Counted from the stretch's first letter, positions 18,589 through 31,483 are shown. The stretch: 64,000 nucleotides of DNA from an uncultured Winogradskyella sp. (GCF_937958655.1 NZ_CALGNH010000013.1:1-64000); one strand, 5' to 3'. Numbers and translations are program-made. Notes: a model not told the origin generated them from the sequence alone.

Positions 18589-19473
18589 ATGAAAATCTAT
18601 ACGACCTTAGTTGTCTCCCTATTCAGTTTCTCGCTCTTTTCGCAAGGCCGATTTGATAATGTTGTTATAAAAACGACACAACTCTCAGACCATACCTATA
18701 TGCTAGAAGGTGCAGGAGGTAACATTGGTATATCTGTTGGTAACGACGGTGTTTTTATAATAGATGACCAGTTTGCACCTTTATCTGATAAAATTCTAAA
18801 TGCCATAAAAGTAGTAAGTGATAAACCACTAAAATACTTAGTTAACACACATTATCATGGTGATCACTCTGGTGGTAATGTAAAGATGGCCAAAGCAGGA
18901 GCAACAATTATAGCACACAACAATGTAAAAAAACGTTTGGAGGAAAAGCAAAGAGATGGAAGTTACAAACCAAAAGAAGCTTTACCTGTAATTACATTTA
19001 ATGATAAATTAAATATTTTCATTAATAACGAAAGTATTGCTGTATTCCACGTTAAAAATGCCCATACCGATGGCGATGCTATTTTATACTTTACAGAAAG
19101 TAATGTATTACATACGGGAGATACTTATTTTAACGGACGTTATCCGTATATTGATTTAAACTCTGGTGGATCTGTTAACGGTTATATTGAAGCCGTTAAG
19201 AGAGGGCTAATGGTTATTAATGAAGACACTAAGATTATTCCAGGTCATGGTAAAGTCTCAAACAAAAAAGCGTATAAAGACTTTTTAACCATGCTCGAAA
19301 CTATACGCAGTAATGTACAAAAAGCAATTGATAATGGTAAAACCGAAGATGACGTAAAAGCTGATTCTACCATAACCAAAACGTATGATGATTTAGATTA
19401 CGGTACGGGCTTTATAAACAGCGAGCGTATCCGCTTAACATTTTACAAGAGTTTAGTAAAAGATAAATCTTAA
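18589..19473 (+). CDS. Secreted MBL-fold metallo-hydrolase
   Basis: Signal peptide; NTHYHGDHSGGN (HxHxDH), AHTDGDAILYF, IIPGHGKVS. Confidence 0.9.
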   Translation: MKIYTTLVVSLFSFSLFSQGRFDNVVIKTTQLSDHTYMLEGAGGNIGISVGNDGVFIIDDQFAPLSDKILNAIKVVSDKPLKYLVNTHYHGDHSGGNVKMAKAGATIIAHNNVKKRLEEKQRDGSYKPKEALPVITFNDKLNIFINNESIAVFHVKNAHTDGDAILYFTESNVLHTGDTYFNGRYPYIDLNSGGSVNGYIEAVKRGLMVINEDTKIIPGHGKVSNKKAYKDFLTMLETIRSNVQKAIDNGKTEDDVKADSTITKTYDDLDYGTGFINSERIRLTFYKSLVKDKS

Positions 19474-21572
19474 AAATCGTTGTACCAATTAAATAAATCG
19501 GTTCTCACACCAACACTAAACCATAAGGTATTGGAACTTGTAGTTGTTGGCGTTATTTGTTGCGGATCAAAATCTCTATAAATAATATTTGTGAAAAGTC
19601 TGAGATTTGTAGCCGGATTTACTACATAACCAGCCTGTAGCTCTGTCATAAAACTATTGGTTGCATTACCCTGGCCAATAGTAATCCCAGTATTTGCTAC
19701 TCGGTTATCTTCATCTCCATATATGTCACCACCATAATTAAAATTATCTTCTGGTGTATTAAAATCAAAACCTCTTTTACCCATTACTACTTTAGCATCT
19801 GCAAACCACCGCTTATAATTATATCGTCCTATAAGTACCAATTCTCTAAAATTAGAACCCCACAAATGCGCCATTGGCTGGTTAAAATGTGCGTAATTTA
19901 ATATTATAGAATTATGGGAATACGTATATGGTCTCACTTGGTTGTACTCTGCTTGTAACAACAAGTTATTTACATTAAATGCATTATAATATTTTGCACC
20001 TAGTTGAAAACCTAATTTATTTTTCCAGCTTTTTTGCCCTCCAGTAATATCACTTAGGGAAAACTCATCAACAATAAACTGACCATATAAATTAACTTTA
20101 TTATTCCATTTATATTTAGCACTCAACCCTAATATAGCATTACCAGCATCTTGCCCAGTTTGAAATTCAATGGCTCTAAAGAATATTATAGGATTTAAAT
20201 AATTAACATCAAAACCTCTACCGTTAGTATCTGCCCACATTACAGACTCAAACAAACCTATGTTTAATCGTTTAGACACATTCCAACTTAAGTAATGGTT
20301 AGCCATGTATTTTGTAAAAAATGCGCCATCTTCCACAACAGCATCTCTAACATCTTTTAACCACATCCAAGTGCTTGTATATTTTATTTTCCAGAAACTG
20401 GTATTAAGTTTAAGAAAAGGATAGGGACTAGCTACATCACTTTGAAAAAGTGAGCGATAACCATCACCAATAAAATTTTTGCCATGACCAAACTGAATAT
20501 TTAAAAAATCTGCTGGTGTATATGAAATATAGGCTTCAGCGACAGGATAGTCATACGAATTTTCCTTAAATCGTTTGGCTATACCTCTACCCGGAATTAT
20601 CGCAGGATCTGGACCAAAAGCCTTTAAACTCTCCGCATATCTGTTAAAGTAATCTGCGAAACGTCCCTGACTTTCATATATAGATGAAGATAAATTAAAA
20701 CGTTTCCCTAAACCAGCTTGTATAAAAACGCCTCTAGTATTATTCCAAGTGCCATCTTCTGCTTCTGAGTCGGAACCTACTTGTAAATCTAAAATAGGAT
20801 CAACCGTAAACCAGTAATCTTTACCTTGTACCTGTACTAAATGCTCATTATAAAGCTTTCTGCCTACCCACGATTCTGCTGCTTTAGTTAACTTATCTTT
20901 TTCATTTTTAATATCGTAATATTTAGCAACATCAGTGTAAATAAATGGTTTTGCTGCTGTGTGACTATTTGTACCTACAGCATTCATTTCATCATCAAAA
21001 CGTGCGTAATAAGAATGTGTAAAAGGTATGTTAAGCTCACTAGAATACTCTAATTTTTCATAAGGTTTAATTTCTGCATTAACCTTATCGTATTCATTAG
21101 ACAATGTTGCGTTAATACTATCTTTTGGAGCAATCTCAAAATTGGTTTTTAAACTTGTTTCCTGCTCTGGTTGAACCAATGGTATTTTTAAACTAAGACT
21201 ATATTGAACAAAGGTAGGTTTACCATTGTATGCTGCTGGCTTAATTTGAGGTAGCAAACCAAAAACACGTTTAGTTTCGTACTTAAGCTTATCATAAATT
21301 GCATCTATATATATGATATTAAATCTACCTTCTTTTGTTACTTCAAATAAAATTTGAATTTCGCCTCTGTAATTTTCATCTTTTACTATTTGAGGCACTT
21401 TAAAGTTCTTATAAACAAAACTATTGAGTGTAAAATTAAAACACGATTTTAAATTGTCTATAGGTATTGTGTTACATTCATTAAAAACTGGTGGTTTCTC
21501 ATAAGTAGATAAGGTCTGATTATAACCAAAAAGGCAAATTAATAACATTGAAGTAAACCAAAAATGCTTCAT
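19470..21572 (-). CDS. remB: RemB-like gliding motility outer membrane protein (Wzi-like barrel) with N-terminal TonB-CTD-like region
   Basis: Signal peptide; aromatic-rich beta-barrel, PADFLNIQFGHGKNFIGDGYRSLFQSDVASPYPFLKL; N-terminal segment aligns by eye with the TonB C-terminal domain. Confidence 0.75.
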   Translation of the reverse strand: MKHFWFTSMLLICLFGYNQTLSTYEKPPVFNECNTIPIDNLKSCFNFTLNSFVYKNFKVPQIVKDENYRGEIQILFEVTKEGRFNIIYIDAIYDKLKYETKRVFGLLPQIKPAAYNGKPTFVQYSLSLKIPLVQPEQETSLKTNFEIAPKDSINATLSNEYDKVNAEIKPYEKLEYSSELNIPFTHSYYARFDDEMNAVGTNSHTAAKPFIYTDVAKYYDIKNEKDKLTKAAESWVGRKLYNEHLVQVQGKDYWFTVDPILDLQVGSDSEAEDGTWNNTRGVFIQAGLGKRFNLSSSIYESQGRFADYFNRYAESLKAFGPDPAIIPGRGIAKRFKENSYDYPVAEAYISYTPADFLNIQFGHGKNFIGDGYRSLFQSDVASPYPFLKLNTSFWKIKYTSTWMWLKDVRDAVVEDGAFFTKYMANHYLSWNVSKRLNIGLFESVMWADTNGRGFDVNYLNPIIFFRAIEFQTGQDAGNAILGLSAKYKWNNKVNLYGQFIVDEFSLSDITGGQKSWKNKLGFQLGAKYYNAFNVNNLLLQAEYNQVRPYTYSHNSIILNYAHFNQPMAHLWGSNFRELVLIGRYNYKRWFADAKVVMGKRGFDFNTPEDNFNYGGDIYGDEDNRVANTGITIGQGNATNSFMTELQAGYVVNPATNLRLFTNIIYRDFDPQQITPTTTSSNTLWFSVGVRTDLFNWYNDF

Positions 21573-21625
21573 TAAGTAGATTATTTTTATTGTTCGAAAG
21601 ATACTTATTTTTTGAGTAAGCCTAA

Positions 21626-21658
21626 AGAAAAAGCCGTTACCAAAACATGATAACGGCT
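21626..21658 (-). terminator. Intrinsic terminator after tonB-1
   Basis: AGCCGTTA / TAACGGCT stem followed on the minus strand by TTTTTCTTT. Confidence 0.8.
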
Positions 21659-21678
21659 AGTGTAAAAATTTATTGAAT

Positions 21679-22470
21679 TTAGTCTCTAACTTTAAATTTA
21701 ATAGGTAATGTATAAATAACACCTACAGGCTTATCTCGCTGAACACCTGGTTGCATTTCTGGAAGCTTATTTATAACACGTATAGCTTCTTTCTCTAACG
21801 CTGGGTGTGGTGCCCTGGTCTTTATATCAGTAACATTACCAGACTTATCTATAGTAAATTGCGTTTGTATAGTAAGTACACCTTTAAGGCCGTTTTCATT
21901 AGCAATCTCTGCATTAAACTTTCTACGTACCAATTTACTAATTTTATTTGACATGCACTCCTTGCGCTTACTATTAGTGTTGTATTTTTCACAACCAGGA
22001 TACACAGGTACTTTTTCAATTTTAATGAAAGAAACAACGACATCTTCTTCTGGTTTATCTACCCTAATATCCTCAGGTTTTGATATTGGTGAATCACTTA
22101 CCTTTGGTTCTTCTGGAGTTTTTACTATAGTTTCAATAATTGGTGTATCATCTTTAACAGGTGTATATACATCCGTTAAATCTTTACTTAGTGCAGGCTC
22201 TGGTTCTATTGGCTTAATAACTTCAACAACAAACGGCTCTACGTAATCTATCTTAATAAGGTCTGATTGGGCAATTTCTTTATCTACAGTAATTATTTTA
22301 TCTTGAAATTGCATTTCAAAGAGTGCATAGGTACCAAGCAAACAAAGAATCAACCCTATCTGAAAATATAAGGTCGAGTTTTTTTGTAAGTTTGCATCAT
22401 GCTTTTGTGGTTTCTTTACTTCAGTAGTGTTCTGACCAACACTATTGAAATTCTTTTTAGAATTTTTCAT
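21679..22470 (-). CDS. Energy transducer TonB
   Basis: Single N-terminal TM, acidic/proline linker, C-terminal GVLTIQTQFTIDKSGNVTDIKTRAPHPALEKEAIRVINKLPEMQPG. Confidence 0.92.
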   Translation of the reverse strand: MKNSKKNFNSVGQNTTEVKKPQKHDANLQKNSTLYFQIGLILCLLGTYALFEMQFQDKIITVDKEIAQSDLIKIDYVEPFVVEVIKPIEPEPALSKDLTDVYTPVKDDTPIIETIVKTPEEPKVSDSPISKPEDIRVDKPEEDVVVSFIKIEKVPVYPGCEKYNTNSKRKECMSNKISKLVRRKFNAEIANENGLKGVLTIQTQFTIDKSGNVTDIKTRAPHPALEKEAIRVINKLPEMQPGVQRDKPVGVIYTLPIKFKVRD

Positions 22471-22529
22471 AATATATTTAATTTAAAATGTTAATATTAT
22501 GGTAAAGTCGCAATAAGCATACCAAAAAG

Positions 22530-22566
22530 AAAATCCCGTCCAATTAATTTTGAACGGGATTTTTAT
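22530..22566 (-). terminator. Intrinsic terminator after tonB-2
   Basis: AAAATCCCGT / ACGGGATTTT hairpin with a T-rich tail. Confidence 0.8.
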
Positions 22567-22589
22567 TATGATATGTAAAATTTATTATA

Positions 22590-23318
22590 CTAGTCTTGCA
22601 CTTGAAACACAATTGGTATAGAAAATGGCATTACTACAGCTTTTCCTCTTTGTCTACCTGGTTTCATTTTTGGTAATTGACTTATAACACGCTTAGCTTC
22701 TTTTTCTAGCCCAGGATGTGGACCACGAGCAACTATACTCGATATATTACCTGTTTTGTCTACCTTAAATTGTACAAAGATTCGCTTTCTACCAGCTGGC
22801 AACCCAAGATCTCCTGCTAAATCTGTATTAAATTTTCTATTAATAAATTTATTTACTTTTTCATTCATGCATTTTTTCTTCGCAGCATTTCCCTTTTTCT
22901 TTTCGCAACCAGGGAACACAGCAACATTTTCAATAACACTGAAAGGCACTTCTAAATCTTCTTCTACCTCTTCTACTTCTACTTCTTCTACTTCAACTAT
23001 CTCTGTATCCATTTCAGTCTCAGTAGACTCAATCACAGTCTCCTCAATCTCCTCTTCATCTTCAACAACTTCAATAATTTCTGGCGCTGGTGGTGGCGGT
23101 GGTGGCGGTGGCGGTGGAGTAAAAATCTGCTCAGTAATTGGCACTTCTTCCTCTAACTCATCGTCTAGATTTAATGAATCTATAGCGATATCACTCTTAT
23201 CATAGGTCTTATAATTAATCGTCATGTAAGTAACACCTAACATTAAGGCAAGACCAACAGCAAAAAATAACGAGCTGTTTCTACTTACATCTGATTTTGG
23301 ATTCTTTTTAGGTTCCAT
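22590..23318 (-). CDS. Energy transducer TonB with poly-proline linker
   Basis: FTPPPPPPPPPPAPE linker and TonB CTD (RIFVQFKVDKTGNISSIVARGPHPGLEKEAKRVISQLPKMKPG). Confidence 0.93.
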   Translation of the reverse strand: MEPKKNPKSDVSRNSSLFFAVGLALMLGVTYMTINYKTYDKSDIAIDSLNLDDELEEEVPITEQIFTPPPPPPPPPPAPEIIEVVEDEEEIEETVIESTETEMDTEIVEVEEVEVEEVEEDLEVPFSVIENVAVFPGCEKKKGNAAKKKCMNEKVNKFINRKFNTDLAGDLGLPAGRKRIFVQFKVDKTGNISSIVARGPHPGLEKEAKRVISQLPKMKPGRQRGKAVVMPFSIPIVFQVQD

Positions 23319-23381
23319 AATTCTTTGTTTAAACGTGTTGCTAATTTAATTAAATAATCATTAAAAAAACAAGACTTCGGT

Positions 23382-23744
23382 TTATTTTAACTTTATAATG
23401 GTGTTTTTTACCGCAACTAGTGTACCAAAACAAACACCTAGGCAGTTTGCTAGCATATCAAAAACATCAAATGTTCTGTTAGTATTTAATTGATGCTGTA
23501 CCATTTCTAATAACACACCAAATAAAAAAACACCTAAAAATACATACTTAAGACGATGTTGTTTGTGAAAAAATTTAAAATAGGTAATCCACAAAAAGGC
23601 TAATCCTACGTAGGCAATAAAATGATAAATCTTATCATCAAACGAAGATCCTAAACTAGGAACGCTACTTATGTTTACTAAACTATAAACTAATAGCAAA
23701 ACAGTATATGCTATAGTTACTAGTAAACCTAGTTTTTTAACCAC
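23382..23744 (-). CDS. VanZ family protein
   Basis: [20 protein letters not shown]...[35 protein letters not shown] start overlapping the gcvH stop by 8 nt. Confidence 0.88.
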   Translation of the reverse strand: MVKKLGLLVTIAYTVLLLVYSLVNISSVPSLGSSFDDKIYHFIAYVGLAFLWITYFKFFHKQHRLKYVFLGVFLFGVLLEMVQHQLNTNRTFDVFDMLANCLGVCFGTLVAVKNTIIKLK

Positions 23745-24117
23745 TTATTAGGGTTTTGTAATCCTCAGCAGAAAGTAAACTATCGATTTGAGAAGCATCA
23801 GAAATATTTACCTTTATCATCCACCCATCACCATAAGGATCTGTGTTTACTTTTTCTGGTTCATCTTCTAAGCTTTCATTGAACTCAACGATCTCACCAG
23901 ATAACGGAAGAAACAAGTCTGAAACCGTTTTTACAGCCTCAACAGTACCAAAGACTTCTTCTGCATCTAAAGTTTCGTCTAACGTTTCTACTTCTACGTA
24001 TACAATATCACCTAATTCTCCTTGAGCGAAATCTGTAATACCAATAGTGGCAATATCGCCATCTATTTTTATCCATTCGTGATCTTTAGTATACTTTAAT
24101 TCTGACGGTATATTCAT
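23737..24117 (-). CDS. gcvH: Glycine cleavage system protein H
   Basis: [42 protein letters not shown]...[25 protein letters not shown]. Confidence 0.97.
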   Translation of the reverse strand: MNIPSELKYTKDHEWIKIDGDIATIGITDFAQGELGDIVYVEVETLDETLDAEEVFGTVEAVKTVSDLFLPLSGEIVEFNESLEDEPEKVNTDPYGDGWMIKVNISDASQIDSLLSAEDYKTLISG

Positions 24118-24142
24118 CTTATGCATATAAACTTTAATTAAA

Positions 24143-24174
24143 CAAAAGTAAATTTTTAATTGATGGTATTCAAA
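24143..24174 (-). promoter_or_regulatory. Candidate gcvH promoter
   Basis: Minus strand TTTG-N20-TACTTTTG. Confidence 0.6.
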
Positions 24175-24187
24175 AATTATTATGAAT

Positions 24188-27100
24188 TTAATTTCCGAAA
24201 TTATACCTTAACGTTATCCCAGATCTTAAAGAAGTTTGAGGAAAAGAGGTAGATATTGCAAAATCTGAAAACGTGTAATCAAAGTAGAAAATAGCGGTTA
24301 AGTTTTTACTAAATGCATAATCTGCAGTATACTTTAGGCCCCAAATAGTCTGACCAGCCGTTATTTGATTATTTTCTAAGTCTAAATACCTTATAATGGT
24401 TTTATTATCTCTTACGGAGATATCTGCTCGCATATTTAAATCGCTCTTAATCACCTGTTTTGCGCCTGCAAGTGCAGAACGTATTCTTAAATCCTTTATA
24501 CGGTACCCTAATCCCAGTGTGTACTCTTGCCCTTGTATTTCGGTCATTAAATTATTATCAAAACTGAGTGATAATAATCTATCTTTTTGGATTTCGGCTA
24601 GTACTTTAATTGAATTCTTCATCTCAAATTCTAATCGAATTAGAGGGCTAAACTGTTCTTCTAAATTAATATTGCTAAAGATTGTTCTCGCTTTAATATT
24701 TTCAGCTTGGTCTAAAGCATCCGCATTTTCTGGTGAGTTAAACGCAGCATCTAGATTATAGTCTTCAAAATCTAAATTAGTTCTAAACTGATTTATAGTA
24801 TATCGAGATCTGTATCCGTGTTGTATAGAAAAACGTCTAAAGGTTTTCTTAAACCACGGAATTTTCATTAAACCGGTATACTTTAACGTCCAGTTTGGTA
24901 TTGGAATATCTCTAAATGCACTTGTAGTGATCTTGTCTGGATTTGTACCTTGATATGCCGATAAAAAAGCGGGTATTAATACACGCTGGCTATTTTTACC
25001 AAAACCTTCTGGAAAGCCTTCTGCATCTGTACCAAACGGTGTGTTACCGTAGAATTCTCTGGCCAACCTATTGGCTATAATTAAACGATTTGCTCTAAAA
25101 TCATCAAACGTAGCAGATTGTGTGTCGTCACTTTTACTAAATGCTGTTTTTACTAAGGCTGTTGATATATTAAAATTACCAAATGAATTTGTTACAAGGT
25201 CATCATACTCATCGCTAAGGCCATCATTGTTAGTGTCTAATCCTCTAAAATTTTCTGTAAGATTTTCAGCATAAGTCCTATTACCAATTAAATCGATTTT
25301 TAAATCTCTCATTGGTTCAATATTTACAGAATAGTCTAATGCTTTGTTAGTAATTTCAGTGTATTGTTGGTTAAACTGACCAAACGTTGTAAGCCAACCA
25401 TTTCTGGCCACCACATCTCTTATATCACGCTGACTACCAAACGTATAACCTAAAGTTGGTCGAAGTGTCCCTACAAAACCAGGAGTTGGTAAGTATCCTG
25501 GTAAAAACGTTCCATTATTTTCTGTATACCCAAATTGTATACGCTTAACCATGGTAATAATATCCACCAACGTATTATAAGCTTTTTTACCCGAACTCAG
25601 TTTATTTGGTTTTTTAGCGTTATCTGCAACTGTTTTAGAATCTCTATTTGTCCCTCGCTTTGCCGGAGTTGCTCCTCTAGATCGTCCTCTGCCACGCTGA
25701 TTTCCTTTTCTAACTAAGCCAATAGACTTATAAAAGGTTTCCATATTAAGCGTTGAGTTAATATTATGGGTGTTAGAATTCTGAATAGAATGTCCTAAAT
25801 TAAAAGAATTAAAGGTACCTGGATTATTAGGATCCTCGAGCTGCAAACCTTCATTTAAATCAGACCCTTTTTGCCATTGAAACGAGCCATTGTAAGCATA
25901 AGTCGTTCTTAAAAAACTTAATGCTGGTATTTTATATAAGGGCAGTTCATAGTTAACCTGAATCTGTTGGGTTTGAAAATTTGGATCTCCTAAATCAAAG
26001 AAACCATCCCAGACGTCTAATGATGGGTCTTGCCTACCATTAATACGATTATCAATAAAATAGTTTCTAACAATGTTAGAATTTGCTGCAGTAAAATTAA
26101 GACTTAAGGCATCCGTAAGGTTATAATTTATGGCATATTGAAAATCGAAGGTGTAATTTCTTCTAAACAGTTCTTCTATACCAATATTATTACCACCAAG
26201 TTCTACTTCTCTAAATCGTTGTTTACTAAACTGTCTGTTTATATCTGTATTTACAGAAAAATTTGTTGGTACTGGGTTAAAATTGAAGTCTTTTAAAATT
26301 TTCCAATACTTGCCAGTAAATAGGGAATCATTCTTTTTAAATGGTTCTATCTTAAGAGGTTCAAACGCATAATTATAATTAACCCCTGCTCTTATATTTT
26401 GGTCTAAAGAATTTTCAATTTCAAAATCGCGGTGTTCTACTTTATTGTAGGAATAGTTGAAGGTTAAATTTTCTACATCATAAAAGTTCTTTTTAGCCTC
26501 ACCTGTTTTTTGCTTGCGTACTCCAATAAAATTGATGCTTTTTCGCTTGGTATAATCTTCGGACTGGTTTCTAATCCGTTCTTCATCTTCGGCAGTATCT
26601 GCGGCATCTAAGCGCGACTCTAGGGTTAGATCATTGTAAAACTGATCGAACTTTGGTGTTACTAATTCTTCACTTTGTGCGTAATTAAAAGGAATTTGCA
26701 AACCCCATTTTTTGGGTAATAATTGTCCTAATTGTACATTAGTAACAACGTCGTATTGTTGCACATCCTCTAAGCTGCGCTCGTTTGGCCCTTGGTCTAT
26801 ACCTCCAAAACCTATAGTACTTCGTCTGCCAGTTGCACTTATATCTGCAAAATCTGCGATGTTTGAATCCATACTCACTACGGCTGCCCAACCTCCTTCA
26901 TTTTCTAAACCAGACATACGTAACTCATTAAACCAAACCTCACCACAAGCGTTACCACCAATACCAGAATTTTTAACACCTACCATGAGGACTCTAATAT
27001 TACCAAAATTAGGATTTCCCTTAATAGCAACACGTTGCTGCCCAATTGGTAAAGGTGCAAACTCTAATACCGGAGTTGTATTTAACTCTCCATTAATAAC

Positions 27101-30100
27101 ATCGTAAAATGTTGGATCTTCCTCGGCAAGTGTTTGGTTAGATATGCCTTCGGATTTAATGCGTTGAAGCACCTCTAATGACATGTTTATTTCATTGACT
27201 TCTGGCCATATACGCTGATCTAACGGAAGACTAGAATCTACAAAATCTGAGGGTTGCAATGGCACTTCTATTTGATAAAAGTTTTGTGTAAAGTCATTAC
27301 CCATTCTAATAAAAGCCACTAACTCTCCTGGCTCAAGTGTTTCTCCTTCTTGTGCTTCTGCATGTAAGAACATACGCAAGTTTTTATACTGACGCATATC
27401 TACATTAATATTTTTAAATACACCTCTAGAATCTTGGCGTTCTAAATCACAGGCTTGCAATACTAAAGACTGCTCATTTTGTCTTATAATATTATTATTG
27501 TTATTTAGTTCTTCTCGTCTAACTCCAGGCGGAATAACATAGCGATCTCCATTTTCTTGTTCTCCGATTATAGCTACATTAAATTCTGCATCGGCACTAT
27601 TGTTTGCAGGGTTATTATCTAAATCTAAAGTATAGCGTCTCCAGTCGCTACGCACTAAATCTAAAGTAGCGAAACGTAAAAACGTTTCTTCAGTAAATTC
27701 TTTTAAAAATAGACGTGCAAAACGCACAGATCTTATATCACTAATACCACCTATACGCCTTGTTTCTTCATTTATTGGCAACCGATATTGATACCATGTA
27801 ACATCCCTTTGGTCGCCATTAGGTAAGGTGACTGTGCGCTGCTTTATATCGTTAATCTGGGGGTTATTAATATTAAGGTTATTTGGATTCATTTCCACCT
27901 CATACTCAAAATAACTATCAATAGTATTCATGGTGTTGTCTCTATTGATATCTTCTACATCTGGTTGGGTTGTTGCACCTCTATTGGTATCGGTGAACAC
28001 ATCTGGCGTATTCCCTTGCTGCCCATTATAACGCTTATAACGCTCAAAAATATTACCTTCCGTATTTAAATAATAATTATAGTTGTCGTTGGATGGATCT
28101 TCTCCAAATTGGGCTCCAAAGGCAGCAATTTCTTCGGCATCGTCATAACCGTCATAACCAACATCTTGGTTCGCTCTTTCATCTCCTGTAGTAGCAAATG
28201 TGTATATTAAAGATTGGTTTTGTGGCACAACACCACCAAAAACGGTTGGATTTAGAAATGAAACATCACCATCTTCTGGCAAACCATTTTCGTATTGTTT
28301 ATTGCCATCCTTAAGGACATCTTCAGAAATATTACCAAGGTTAATGAGTAATTTTCCACCTTGATTATTTGGGTTATCTAAAAATGGATCTTGTACCCAA
28401 AACTCAATATATTCAACGTTAGCTTGCTCAAAATCTGTAGATGCAATCTGTCTGGTTATACCTGCCCAGCTTTCAGTAGGGTCTAAAGGCATATTATTAG
28501 CAGCCATAGGATCAAAGTTGTAAGGCCCACGTTCGGTTGGGTAATACGCTAAATCTAAAGTATTTATAACTGAGGTTTGCCCTTGTACTATATCAATTTC
28601 TGGAAAAATTTCATCAATAAATACACGTCTGGTATATAAGTTAGATATATCATCTTCCGTAATCCCGTCTGGTCTTTGATTACTAAAAAAGATGGGATCA
28701 ATTGTATACCAATTTAAAAAGGCTCTGTTAAAACCATTTTCTATACCTGCGGCAGACTCTGGGTCATCTACACCATCACCATCTAAGTCTGTTGGTCTAC
28801 TAGATAAAAACCAAGACAATGGACTCAATAAATCTATAGAACCTTGTGTTCCTTCAAAATCATCAATATATGCTGTTGCTTCTCCATTAAAATCGGTACC
28901 ATTAGGTGCACCTGGAAGTAAATACGCAAACTCACCTCTTAACGATAAATTAGAAGGCACATCCGTATCTATATTTGGCAGTTTATTTGCTAAACGCGTT
29001 AGAAACGGTACCTCAGTAGAATAATTACCATTAAATCCAAAAATGGTATTGTTAATTGGTTCTGAGTTAAAGTTTGCTTTTTGAGTAATTGGTCGTTCAT
29101 TAAGATTTAATAACGTTGCTCCCAGTACGAAATTTTCGTTAAACTGGTGCTCTATATTTAAACCTGTAAATCGTCTGGTTTGCTGTCCGAATACAGCATT
29201 GTTTTCTACAGAAACATCTATTGGTGTGTTAGATGCTTTTAAGGCTTCGTCTAATATTTCTACTCGGCCTAGCTGATAATTAACGGTATAATCTACACCT
29301 TCTACCAAAACACGACCACCTGCGGTAACTCTCACAGAGCCTCTTGGTACATTAAATGCTCCTATAGGAATACCTCCATCACCACCACTGCTCTTAAAAC
29401 GTCCTTTAATTTGAAACTTGTTTTTCTTTGCCTCGTCTAAGGCGGCTATTTTGGTTGATTTATATAATAAATCGTATACATATTTTTCTTGGTTCTCATT
29501 GGGATAGGTATCTTGCTCGTAATCTACTTCGTTATTACTTGGATTGTTATCATCATCTAATACATCAAACAAATAACGTCCAAATGGTTCAGTTTTAGTA
29601 AAAATTATCTTTCCATTTTGTGTAAGTACCGTCAATCCAGGCACATAGTCGAAGAAGCCATCACCACCTTCTTGTGGGTCATTATTAAAATTAAGTCGGT
29701 CTAAATGAAATAAGCGTATTAAAGGGGTTTCATTAATAGCCGAGTCATCACTATCAAAAGGTGTATTGTTATCAAACGTTGGAAATTGAGTTCCTTCTAC
29801 AGGTAGAATATAATTTACTGGTGAGGCCTCTGTATAAAATATATTTAATCTAAAATCTTCCTGACTTAGTTGAAATGCACCAGTATCGTAGATATTCTTC
29901 ATCATTAAGTCCCAAATTGGCTGATCTACAGCGGTTACTGCACTCTTTAGCATTTTTAAGACTAAACTTTGGTTATTTACAACTTGGTTACCATTTTCAA
30001 CATCATTATTAACTTGAGTTGCATCTACTCCATCATTGGCAAATTCACCAACCTGAAAAACTTCTCCTCCTCTTGTATATTGAAATGCAACCGCTAATAC

Positions 30101-31483
30101 TTCATCATTAAGAAGCCTTTGGTTAAGCGATATATACCCTAACTCGGAGTGTAATACGTAGTCTTGGCCTTCAATAAGTTTACGAGCTGCTTCCAATTTT
30201 CCAAAATCAAACCCCTCATTTACTGGTACTTGCACACCAGCTTCTACATTGGTAATATTTCTAACAGCATCTGTTAATAAAGAACCTGAACCGCCTATAT
30301 TTGTTGGATCAAATTCGTTATTACCATTATCTGGCAAGGCTCCTGAAGCTACATTAACAAAGCCAGCAGGTTGCGGATCTAATCCGATATTGACGGGTTC
30401 TGACTCTCCAAGATCTTGAAAAGCCACAACATTTCTTACATTTTCCGTTTGATTGTTTCTGTTAGTAACCCAGACTTCTACTCTGGTAATTTGTAAACCT
30501 TGATTATCTATAAATGGATATTGTAAAAGTGCTTTATCGTAAGTATCTCTAAAATAATGCGCTAAGAAATAATGCCTGTTTTCGTCGTAATCCCTTGCAA
30601 AAAACTCAAACTCTTCTAACGTTCCTCCTCCTTGTGCTGTAACAGACCGTGACTGTGATTGCTGCTCAGAAAATACAGCTGTTACTCGTGTTTTACCAAA
30701 TTGTAATTCAGTCTTTACACCAAATAAACTCTGCGCACCGTTAATTAAAGAACTGTTTAATGGCATATTAACATTACCAACCTCGATCTTTCTTACGATA
30801 TCATCTTCCGTTGGCGTATATTCTAACTTTACGAGTTGCTGAAAATCGAACGTAGCCTCAGTGTCATAATTTGCGGTAACTTGTAATCTTGTACCAACTT
30901 TACCTAGTAAACTTAAACCTATTCGCTGATCGAAATCAAACGTAAAATTGGTTCTGTTTCTTGGCGAAAATGAAGGGTTATCTTGCCTAGAAAATAGCAC
31001 GCCTAAATCTACCTCGGCATATCCACTCGGAATAACACTAATGGTATTACCACCAAAAATGGTTTCGAACAAATCTGAATTTACATAGAATTCTGGTAAT
31101 AGATTCTTTTGAGCTTCTTCTGAGCCTTCTTTTTGTCCGGCAGCAGCATCTGCCATTTGCTTGTAATAGTCTTTTAATTTTTCTTGTAAAACTAATTTCT
31201 GAAATTCGTCAGGTGTTAGTATTAAGGGATAATTGATATTAAAATTTCCTATTTTTTCTGTGTAGACATAGCGATCTAAAATAGGGTCATACGTATATTT
31301 TGAAACAATACTATTTGGGTTTGGCATTTTTAATTTACCAAATGCAAATATGGTCTTAGTAGAGTCTTGTATTTGTTCGGTTTCTTGAGCATTAGAGCTT
31401 AAGGACACTAGCAAAATCAACACCAAAAGGCATAAGCAACTAAAAGACTTAATTTGATTATAGTTAGTTTTATTCAATATCAT
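24188..31483 (-). CDS. sprA: Cell surface protein SprA (T9SS outer-membrane translocon / gliding motility)
   Basis: 2431 aa; [57 protein letters not shown]-terminus and SprA-like features throughout; located next to gcvH and ruvA. Confidence 0.95.
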   Translation of the reverse strand: MILNKTNYNQIKSFSCLCLLVLILLVSLSSNAQETEQIQDSTKTIFAFGKLKMPNPNSIVSKYTYDPILDRYVYTEKIGNFNINYPLILTPDEFQKLVLQEKLKDYYKQMADAAAGQKEGSEEAQKNLLPEFYVNSDLFETIFGGNTISVIPSGYAEVDLGVLFSRQDNPSFSPRNRTNFTFDFDQRIGLSLLGKVGTRLQVTANYDTEATFDFQQLVKLEYTPTEDDIVRKIEVGNVNMPLNSSLINGAQSLFGVKTELQFGKTRVTAVFSEQQSQSRSVTAQGGGTLEEFEFFARDYDENRHYFLAHYFRDTYDKALLQYPFIDNQGLQITRVEVWVTNRNNQTENVRNVVAFQDLGESEPVNIGLDPQPAGFVNVASGALPDNGNNEFDPTNIGGSGSLLTDAVRNITNVEAGVQVPVNEGFDFGKLEAARKLIEGQDYVLHSELGYISLNQRLLNDEVLAVAFQYTRGGEVFQVGEFANDGVDATQVNNDVENGNQVVNNQSLVLKMLKSAVTAVDQPIWDLMMKNIYDTGAFQLSQEDFRLNIFYTEASPVNYILPVEGTQFPTFDNNTPFDSDDSAINETPLIRLFHLDRLNFNNDPQEGGDGFFDYVPGLTVLTQNGKIIFTKTEPFGRYLFDVLDDDNNPSNNEVDYEQDTYPNENQEKYVYDLLYKSTKIAALDEAKKNKFQIKGRFKSSGGDGGIPIGAFNVPRGSVRVTAGGRVLVEGVDYTVNYQLGRVEILDEALKASNTPIDVSVENNAVFGQQTRRFTGLNIEHQFNENFVLGATLLNLNERPITQKANFNSEPINNTIFGFNGNYSTEVPFLTRLANKLPNIDTDVPSNLSLRGEFAYLLPGAPNGTDFNGEATAYIDDFEGTQGSIDLLSPLSWFLSSRPTDLDGDGVDDPESAAGIENGFNRAFLNWYTIDPIFFSNQRPDGITEDDISNLYTRRVFIDEIFPEIDIVQGQTSVINTLDLAYYPTERGPYNFDPMAANNMPLDPTESWAGITRQIASTDFEQANVEYIEFWVQDPFLDNPNNQGGKLLINLGNISEDVLKDGNKQYENGLPEDGDVSFLNPTVFGGVVPQNQSLIYTFATTGDERANQDVGYDGYDDAEEIAAFGAQFGEDPSNDNYNYYLNTEGNIFERYKRYNGQQGNTPDVFTDTNRGATTQPDVEDINRDNTMNTIDSYFEYEVEMNPNNLNINNPQINDIKQRTVTLPNGDQRDVTWYQYRLPINEETRRIGGISDIRSVRFARLFLKEFTEETFLRFATLDLVRSDWRRYTLDLDNNPANNSADAEFNVAIIGEQENGDRYVIPPGVRREELNNNNNIIRQNEQSLVLQACDLERQDSRGVFKNINVDMRQYKNLRMFLHAEAQEGETLEPGELVAFIRMGNDFTQNFYQIEVPLQPSDFVDSSLPLDQRIWPEVNEINMSLEVLQRIKSEGISNQTLAEEDPTFYDVINGELNTTPVLEFAPLPIGQQRVAIKGNPNFGNIRVLMVGVKNSGIGGNACGEVWFNELRMSGLENEGGWAAVVSMDSNIADFADISATGRRSTIGFGGIDQGPNERSLEDVQQYDVVTNVQLGQLLPKKWGLQIPFNYAQSEELVTPKFDQFYNDLTLESRLDAADTAEDEERIRNQSEDYTKRKSINFIGVRKQKTGEAKKNFYDVENLTFNYSYNKVEHRDFEIENSLDQNIRAGVNYNYAFEPLKIEPFKKNDSLFTGKYWKILKDFNFNPVPTNFSVNTDINRQFSKQRFREVELGGNNIGIEELFRRNYTFDFQYAINYNLTDALSLNFTAANSNIVRNYFIDNRINGRQDPSLDVWDGFFDLGDPNFQTQQIQVNYELPLYKIPALSFLRTTYAYNGSFQWQKGSDLNEGLQLEDPNNPGTFNSFNLGHSIQNSNTHNINSTLNMETFYKSIGLVRKGNQRGRGRSRGATPAKRGTNRDSKTVADNAKKPNKLSSGKKAYNTLVDIITMVKRIQFGYTENNGTFLPGYLPTPGFVGTLRPTLGYTFGSQRDIRDVVARNGWLTTFGQFNQQYTEITNKALDYSVNIEPMRDLKIDLIGNRTYAENLTENFRGLDTNNDGLSDEYDDLVTNSFGNFNISTALVKTAFSKSDDTQSATFDDFRANRLIIANRLAREFYGNTPFGTDAEGFPEGFGKNSQRVLIPAFLSAYQGTNPDKITTSAFRDIPIPNWTLKYTGLMKIPWFKKTFRRFSIQHGYRSRYTINQFRTNLDFEDYNLDAAFNSPENADALDQAENIKARTIFSNINLEEQFSPLIRLEFEMKNSIKVLAEIQKDRLLSLSFDNNLMTEIQGQEYTLGLGYRIKDLRIRSALAGAKQVIKSDLNMRADISVRDNKTIIRYLDLENNQITAGQTIWGLKYTADYAFSKNLTAIFYFDYTFSDFAISTSFPQTSLRSGITLRYNFGN

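Noticed and set aside
23086-23120. GGTGGCGGT-type simple repeat as a possible regulatory tandem repeat
   Set aside because: Explained as codons for the TonB poly-proline linker, which is common in this family.
22756-23205. Plus-strand 149-aa ORF with poly-Ser/Thr and poly-Gly
   Set aside because: Antisense of the tonB acidic and poly-proline linker; the low complexity arises from the GGTGGC repeat.
26712-29024. Plus-strand ORFs inside sprA (26712-27107, 28692-29024, etc.)
   Set aside because: Antisense shadow ORFs within a well supported 2431-aa coding frame.
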